A DNA stretch of 64,000 nt, from assembly GCA_035628135.1 (NCBI GenBank), contig DASPKM010000006.1:899245-963244 (forward strand). Reading direction: 5' to 3'. Source of the stretch: DASPKM01 sp035628135 (lineage in GTDB: Bacteria; Bacteroidota; Bacteroidia; Chitinophagales; Chitinophagaceae). The position numbers were made by a program, and so were the translations under genes. The notes below the pieces were generated by a model, which was given only the letters and a program-made list of their open reading frames with translations, was not told the DNA's origin and made no database searches. Below, piece by piece: positions 59,287 through 64,000 of this stretch; position 1 is the stretch's first letter; each line of letters starts with the position of its first letter.

Positions 59287-60249
59287 ATGAGAATATCACA
59301 AGCAATATTACACGAAGAATTGGCACTGTTCGATAAAAAGTTCAGGGAAGCAGTCAAGAGCAATGTACCAACGCTCGACAGGATCACGCGATTCATCGTG
59401 AACCGGAAAGGCAAGCAGCTTCGCCCGATGTTTGTATTGCTGTCGGCCAAACTGTGCGGTCCTATTACCGAAACCACCTACCGTGCCGCTTCACTGGTAG
59501 AGCTGCTGCACACAGCCACACTGGTGCACGACGACGTGGTAGACGAATCCCTGGAACGCCGGGGCTTCTTCTCCACTTATGCACTCTGGAAAACAAAAAT
59601 CTCCGTGCTGATAGGCGATTACCTCCTGGCCAAAGGACTGCTGCTGTCCTTGAACAACGACGACTTTCAGATATTGAAAATCCTTTCCGAAGCAGTCCGG
59701 CTCATGAGTGAAGGCGAATTGCTGCAGATTGAAAAATCGCGCTCCCTGAACCTTAGCGAAGAAGTGTATTTTGAAATAATCCGTAACAAAACCGCGTCCC
59801 TGCTTGCTTCGGCCTGCGCCGCCGGTGCATACTCCAGCAGCCAGGACCCCGCCGTAACCGAAAAAATGCGCCTGTTCGGCGAGAAGGTGGGGATAGCATT
59901 CCAGATAAAAGACGACCTGTTCGATTACGGATCGGAAAAAATCGGCAAACCCACCGGCAACGATATCAAGGAAAAGAAGATCACCCTACCTTTAATATAT
60001 ACATTGAACAAACTGGAAAAACCCCAGCGCCGCCAATGCATATACATCATCAAAAACGAAAACAAACAAAAGGAAAAAGTGCAATTTGTGATCAATAAAG
60101 TAAAAGAGGCAGGCGGCATTGCCTACGCGGAAAATAAAATGTTCGGCTACCGGGATGAAGCTCTCGCCATCCTGCACGAATTTCCAGATACCGATGTGCG
60201 CAAAGGCCTGGAAGAATTGGTTAGATTTACAACTGACAGACAATATTGA
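59287..60249 (+). CDS. Polyprenyl diphosphate synthase (octaprenyl type)
   Basis: A 320-residue trans-isoprenyl diphosphate synthase. First Asp-rich motif in LVHDDVVDESLERRG (about 77-91), second in FQIKDDLFDYGSEKIGKPTG (about 204-223). RKGKQLRPMFVLLSA near 37 is the IPP-binding region. The residues before the first Asp motif (LLHTATLVHDD) are small, so a long-chain product such as a menaquinone side chain is likely, but exact chain length is not decidable here. RecJ gene follows after 6 bp. Confidence 0.95.
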   Translation: MRISQAILHEELALFDKKFREAVKSNVPTLDRITRFIVNRKGKQLRPMFVLLSAKLCGPITETTYRAASLVELLHTATLVHDDVVDESLERRGFFSTYALWKTKISVLIGDYLLAKGLLLSLNNDDFQILKILSEAVRLMSEGELLQIEKSRSLNLSEEVYFEIIRNKTASLLASACAAGAYSSSQDPAVTEKMRLFGEKVGIAFQIKDDLFDYGSEKIGKPTGNDIKEKKITLPLIYTLNKLEKPQRRQCIYIIKNENKQKEKVQFVINKVKEAGGIAYAENKMFGYRDEALAILHEFPDTDVRKGLEELVRFTTDRQY

Positions 60250-60255
60250 GACGGG

Positions 60256-61965
60256 ATGAACAAACGGTGGAACGTATTGCAGGTTGATGAAAACAAGGTG
60301 CAGTCCTTACAGGAAGCCTTAAAGATACACCGCGCCCTTTGCAGGATATTGGTGGGCCGCGGCATAGAAACCTTCGAAGGGGCCAGGCATTTCTTCCGGC
60401 CTGATCTGTCGCACCTGCACGACCCTTTCCTGATGAAAGACATGGAACTGGCCGTACAACGCATTCTATCGGCCATGGACAGTGGACAACGCATCTTGGT
60501 GTATGGCGATTACGATGTAGACGGCACTACCGCCGTTTCCAGCGTGTTCCGCTTCCTGGAGAAAATTTATACCCCCGACAAAATTGATTACTATATTCCC
60601 CACCGCTACCGCGAAGGCTATGGCATTTCGAAGGCCGGGATCGATTTTGCGCATGCCAATGGTTTTTCATTGGTAATATCGCTCGATTGCGGTATAAAAT
60701 CCGTCGGGCTTATTGAATATGCACGTACGCTGGGCATGGACTTCATCGTATGTGACCATCACCTGCCCGATTCCGACCTGCCGCCCGCCTACGCCATTTT
60801 AAATCCCAAGCAAAAAGATTGCAATTACCCCTATAAGGACCTTTGTGGTTGTGGTATCGGTTTCAAGCTCATCACCGCGCTGGCAAAACGGCTGAACCTT
60901 CCTGAAGAGGACTGTTATTGCTACCTGGACATGGTGGCCACTGCCATTGCCGCTGACATTGTACCCATTACCGGCGAAAACCGCGTGCTGGCATATTATG
61001 GATTGAAACAGGTGAACGAAAATCCCTGCAATGGCATCAAAGCATTGATCGAGCTCAGCGGCTTGAAAAAATCACTGCTCATCAATAACCTCGTATTCAT
61101 GATAGCGCCACGGGTAAATGCAGCAGGCCGAATGGACGATGCGCGCAAGGCCGTGCAAATGTTCGTGGAAAAAGAGTACGACAGCGCTTTCGGCTACGCC
61201 CGGCAATTGCATGCAGACAATTCAGACCGGCGCGAAGCAGACAGCAGCATCACCGGAGAAGCATTGGCCCTGCTCCGCGGCGATGAAGTGATGGCCGCAC
61301 GCAAATCGACCGTTGTATTCAAACCTCATTGGCACAAGGGCGTAGTGGGCATCGTGGCCTCGCGGTTGATAGAACACTATTACCGGCCAACCGTAGTGCT
61401 CACGCAAAGCGGGGATGTAATTGCCGGCAGTGCGCGCAGCGTAAACGGTTTTAATTTGTATGAGGCCATTCACGCCTGCCGTGAGCACCTCCTGGGTTAT
61501 GGAGGGCACGTTGCTGCAGCGGGCATGACCATGTTGCCCGAACAACTGGACGCGTTCAGCCGCAAGTTCGAAGACGTGGTGTCCAGCACCATCCCACCGC
61601 ATTTACTGGTCCCGGAACTGATCATCGATGCAGAAATAAGCTTCAGGGACATTACTCCTTCGATATACAATATCATTTGCCAGATGCAACCATTCGGGCC
61701 CGAAAACATGCAGCCGGTACTGATGGCAAGGTATGTAACCGACACGGGCTACTCCAAGATCCTCAAGGAACAACACATCAAATTCTCCCTGCAGCAGGGC
61801 CCGGTAGTGATCAGCGGCATCGGATTTAATATGGCCGATAAATTCAACCTGCTCCACCTGAGGAGGCCGGTAGACATTGTTTTTACGCTAGATGAAAACG
61901 AATGGAACGGCAGCAAGCACCTGCAGCTAAAAATAATCGACCTCCGCCCGGCGGAGGTCAATTAA
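60256..61965 (+). CDS. recJ: Single-stranded-DNA exonuclease RecJ
   Basis: A 569-residue protein with the DHH phosphoesterase motifs: VYGDYDVDGTTAVSSVFR (about 82-99), SLDCGIKS, IVCDHHLPDSDLPPAYAIL (about 166-184) and DMVATAIAADIVP. The DHHA1 part has KGVVGIVASRLIEHYYRPTV and LGYGGHVAAAGMTM (about 414-427). An OB domain ends it. RecJ degrades 5' ends in recombination and repair. The stop overlaps a hairpin that also terminates htpG. Confidence 0.97.
   Translation: MNKRWNVLQVDENKVQSLQEALKIHRALCRILVGRGIETFEGARHFFRPDLSHLHDPFLMKDMELAVQRILSAMDSGQRILVYGDYDVDGTTAVSSVFRFLEKIYTPDKIDYYIPHRYREGYGISKAGIDFAHANGFSLVISLDCGIKSVGLIEYARTLGMDFIVCDHHLPDSDLPPAYAILNPKQKDCNYPYKDLCGCGIGFKLITALAKRLNLPEEDCYCYLDMVATAIAADIVPITGENRVLAYYGLKQVNENPCNGIKALIELSGLKKSLLINNLVFMIAPRVNAAGRMDDARKAVQMFVEKEYDSAFGYARQLHADNSDRREADSSITGEALALLRGDEVMAARKSTVVFKPHWHKGVVGIVASRLIEHYYRPTVVLTQSGDVIAGSARSVNGFNLYEAIHACREHLLGYGGHVAAAGMTMLPEQLDAFSRKFEDVVSSTIPPHLLVPELIIDAEISFRDITPSIYNIICQMQPFGPENMQPVLMARYVTDTGYSKILKEQHIKFSLQQGPVVISGIGFNMADKFNLLHLRRPVDIVFTLDENEWNGSKHLQLKIIDLRPAEVN
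61939..61959 (-). terminator. Hairpin terminator of htpG, inside the end of recJ
   Basis: GACCTCCG (61939-61946) pairs with CGGAGGTC (61952-61959). On the minus strand a T-rich GATTATTTTTAG follows. It sits 31 bp beyond the htpG stop at 61990, within the last codons of recJ. Confidence 0.65.
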
Positions 61966-61989
61966 AAAAGATCGATATAACGGGAATGC

Positions 61990-63831
61990 CTATGTCAGGA
62001 TGATCCGGCTTTTCTTTTCGTCCTGCATCAACTCCACGCTTCGGTTAATGAACGACGTAAGATCGTTGCCCTTCAGCAGCCCCTGCGAAAGCAAGGCAAG
62101 GTCTGCCAGGTTCCGTACTATTTTTTGCTGCTTTTCCTTTTCTTCGGTCTGCAGCACGTTCTGGTAAATGGGATGATTTCCATTAACCGTCAACGTTACC
62201 TCGTCCGGCATCTTGCCATAAAATCCCATGGTTCCGCCCATGGCCGCCATGTCTTTCATGCGGCGCATGAATTCGGGCCGGGTGGCCACTACCGGCGGGG
62301 TTTCGGGCGATAGGCCTTTAACCTCCACCTTTACGTGCAGCTCGGGCACGTCTACGTTGAACAGTTCTTTCAGCCTCGACTCTTCGTCCTTGCTCAATAC
62401 GCTTTCGCCGCCTTCCTGCGGGTCGACCAGGTTATCGGCAATATCAGAGTCCACGCGGGTAAAGTGAACGTTGTCCCATTTCAATTCTACCTGGTTAATG
62501 AAGGCCGCGTCTATCAGCGTTTCCATCCTTACTACGATATAACCTTTGGCCTGGGCGGCCTGTATGTAGCTATGCTGTTGAACGGGATCGGTGGTGTACA
62601 GGATCACGAGCTTGCCATTCTTGTTTTTCTGGAGCGTTTCCGCGGCCATCCTGTATTCTTCCAGCGTGTGGAACTTATCGTCGTTCATGGACTGCATGAT
62701 GAAGAACTTGTTGGCCTTCTCCAGGAACTTATCATCGGTCATCATGCCATACTTCACGAACAAGCCGAGGCTTTCCCATTTTTCTTCGAAGGAAGCGCGG
62801 TCCTTATTAAAAATCTCTTCCAGCTTGTCGGCCACTTTTTTGGTGATATGGCTATTGATCTTGCGCACATTGGGATCGCCCTGCAGGTAGCTTCGGCTAA
62901 CGTTCAACGGTATATCCGGCGAGTCGATCACGCCATGCAACAGCATCAGGAACTCGGGCACGATGTCCTTTACCTCATCGGTAACAAACACCTGGTTGCT
63001 GTATAGCTGTATCTTGTCTTTTTGTATCTCGTAGCTCTGCTTGATCTTGGGGAAATATAAGATACCGGTAAGATTGAAAGGATAGTCCACGTTCAGGTGT
63101 ATCCAGAAAAGCGGCAGTTCATTGTAAGCATACAATTCTTTATAAAAATCCTGGTAGTCCTGCGTGGTCAATTCGGCCGGCTTTCTTTTCCATGCGGGCC
63201 TGGGATTGTTCACCTGCTCGTCTTTGAAAAAAATGGGCACGGGCAGGAAGCGGCAGAACTTTCTAAGGATGGAACGGATACGGCCTTCGTCGAGGAATTC
63301 GGTGCTTTCTTCATTTATATGCAGTACGATGGTGGTGCCCCGCTCGGGTTTTTCAGTTTCCTCGATAATATATTCCGGGCTGCCATCGCACTCCCACCGG
63401 ACCGCGGGAGCGTCTTTCCATGATTTGGTGAAGATTTCCACCTGCTCGCTGACCATGAAGGCCGAATAGAAGCCCAATCCAAAATGGCCGATGATATTGG
63501 CCTCGTTCTGGCCCTTGTATTTTTCCAGGAACTCTTCGGCGCTGGAAAAGGCCACCTGGTTAATGTATTTATCTACCTCCTCGGCTGTCATACCGATGCC
63601 GCGGTCGGCAATGGAGATTGTCTTTTTGTCCTTATCAAGCGTTATGTCTATGCGCAGGTCGCCCAGTTCGCCTTTCAGTTCACCGGACGATACCAGCATA
63701 TTCAGCTTTTGGGTAGCATCTACTGCGTTGCTTACCAGCTCACGAAGGAATATTTCGTGGTCGCTGTAAAGGAACTTTTTAATGATGGGAAAAATATTCT
63801 CAGTCTGAACCCGGATAGCACCTTTTTGCAT
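61990..63831 (-). CDS. htpG: HSP90 chaperone HtpG
   Basis: A 613-residue HSP90. GHKL ATPase domain: RELVSNAVDATQKLNML (about 31-47), ISIADRGIGMTAEEVDKYIN (about 71-90), GHFGLGFYSAFMVSEQVEI (about 115-133). Middle domain: DIPLNVSRSYLQGDPNVRKI (about 305-324). The C-terminal dimerisation region ends with SRIILT. A motif with tandem TGNCAG-like half-sites lies 70 bp upstream. It is convergent with recJ. Confidence 0.97.
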   Translation of the reverse strand: MQKGAIRVQTENIFPIIKKFLYSDHEIFLRELVSNAVDATQKLNMLVSSGELKGELGDLRIDITLDKDKKTISIADRGIGMTAEEVDKYINQVAFSSAEEFLEKYKGQNEANIIGHFGLGFYSAFMVSEQVEIFTKSWKDAPAVRWECDGSPEYIIEETEKPERGTTIVLHINEESTEFLDEGRIRSILRKFCRFLPVPIFFKDEQVNNPRPAWKRKPAELTTQDYQDFYKELYAYNELPLFWIHLNVDYPFNLTGILYFPKIKQSYEIQKDKIQLYSNQVFVTDEVKDIVPEFLMLLHGVIDSPDIPLNVSRSYLQGDPNVRKINSHITKKVADKLEEIFNKDRASFEEKWESLGLFVKYGMMTDDKFLEKANKFFIMQSMNDDKFHTLEEYRMAAETLQKNKNGKLVILYTTDPVQQHSYIQAAQAKGYIVVRMETLIDAAFINQVELKWDNVHFTRVDSDIADNLVDPQEGGESVLSKDEESRLKELFNVDVPELHVKVEVKGLSPETPPVVATRPEFMRRMKDMAAMGGTMGFYGKMPDEVTLTVNGNHPIYQNVLQTEEKEKQQKIVRNLADLALLSQGLLKGNDLTSFINRSVELMQDEKKSRIILT

Positions 63832-63900
63832 AAAATGAAGATTTATGAACTAACAATAGCAGTGCTCCGTGCGACAAAGAAAATGCCACTTGAAGCTAAA

Positions 63901-63914
63901 CTGCCAGACTGACA
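63901..63914 (-). promoter_or_regulatory. Possible heat-shock regulatory motif upstream of htpG
   Basis: CTGCCAGACTGACA on the plus strand reads TGTCAGTCTGGCAG on the coding strand, two TGNCAG half-sites 7 bp apart. A -7-like TTTCTTTG (complement of 63875-63882) lies 18 bp further towards the gene, so the half-sites occupy the -33 position. The pattern is reported from what is visible; I cannot confirm a known binding factor. Confidence 0.35.
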
Positions 63915-64000
63915 AACCGTTACAATTTCTTAATAAAAAAATTTCATAGCCCAGGGCGAAAATATCACATATCCGTTTAGATTTGCCACTCTCCCGGCGC

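Overview
The window is a piece of chromosome from a member of the Bacteroidota, most likely a Chitinophagaceae-type organism. Evidence is the set of secreted proteins with C-terminal T9SS type A sorting domains, paired GIN-domain (DUF2807) proteins, a Bacteroidetes-type RNA polymerase omega subunit in a bamD-rpoZ-coaBC-DUF4835 cluster, DUF4296, DUF4954 and DUF6807 proteins, starts without clear Shine-Dalgarno sequences, and a promoter of the TTG-N19-TAnnTTTG type in front of the OmpA-like gene. Most of the window is ordinary housekeeping and envelope chromosome. The one intact mobile element is an IS256-family insertion sequence.

Layout. 1-4.6 kb: a D-threonine-aldolase-like gene (cut by the window edge), an M19 dipeptidase, a class I glutamine amidotransferase and an ATP-grasp-like protein, all on the plus strand. 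4.8-9.9 kb: a T9SS cargo protein, a MurNAc recycling pair (kinase and murQ) and an S41 protease. 10-11.3 kb: an ECF sigma factor with a partner membrane protein. 11.4-18.5 kb: tex, a hydrolase, a cytochrome c lipoprotein and a secreted beta-helix protein. 18.6-28.6 kb: cystathionine beta-synthase, a BtuF-like protein coupled to a conserved unknown, ispD, isoaspartyl peptidase, heptose kinase, an amino acid permease and mgtE. 28.7-38 kb: glmS with a DUF4954 partner, a large T9SS protein, the GTPases der and era, and an initiator tRNA. 38-44 kb: two GIN-domain paralogues, a TPP riboswitch controlling a TonB-dependent receptor, and a DUF6807 protein. 44-45.4 kb: the IS256 element.

45.6-52.2 kb is the accessory part and is visibly AT-rich in places. 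It holds two copies of a three-gene module (a 7-TM membrane protein, a HisKA_3 histidine kinase with no sensor domain, and a NarL-type response regulator), an orphan response regulator and what looks like a broken extra copy of the 7-TM gene. Between the modules is a 731-bp non-coding stretch with five DnaA-box matches and one copy of a 94-bp inverted-repeat element. A second copy of that element, of exactly the same length, lies at 20.2 kb. 52-64 kb: CoA transferase scoAB, the bamD-rpoZ-coaBC-DUF4835-DUF4296 cluster, an OmpA-like protein, a polyprenyl synthase, recJ and htpG.

The observations I rate highest are the DnaA-box cluster as a candidate replication origin, the duplicated 7TM/kinase/regulator module, the paired 94-bp element, and the amidotransferase/ATP-grasp pair as an uncharacterised ligase system. 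All functions are assigned by reading motifs and recalling families. No database search was run.
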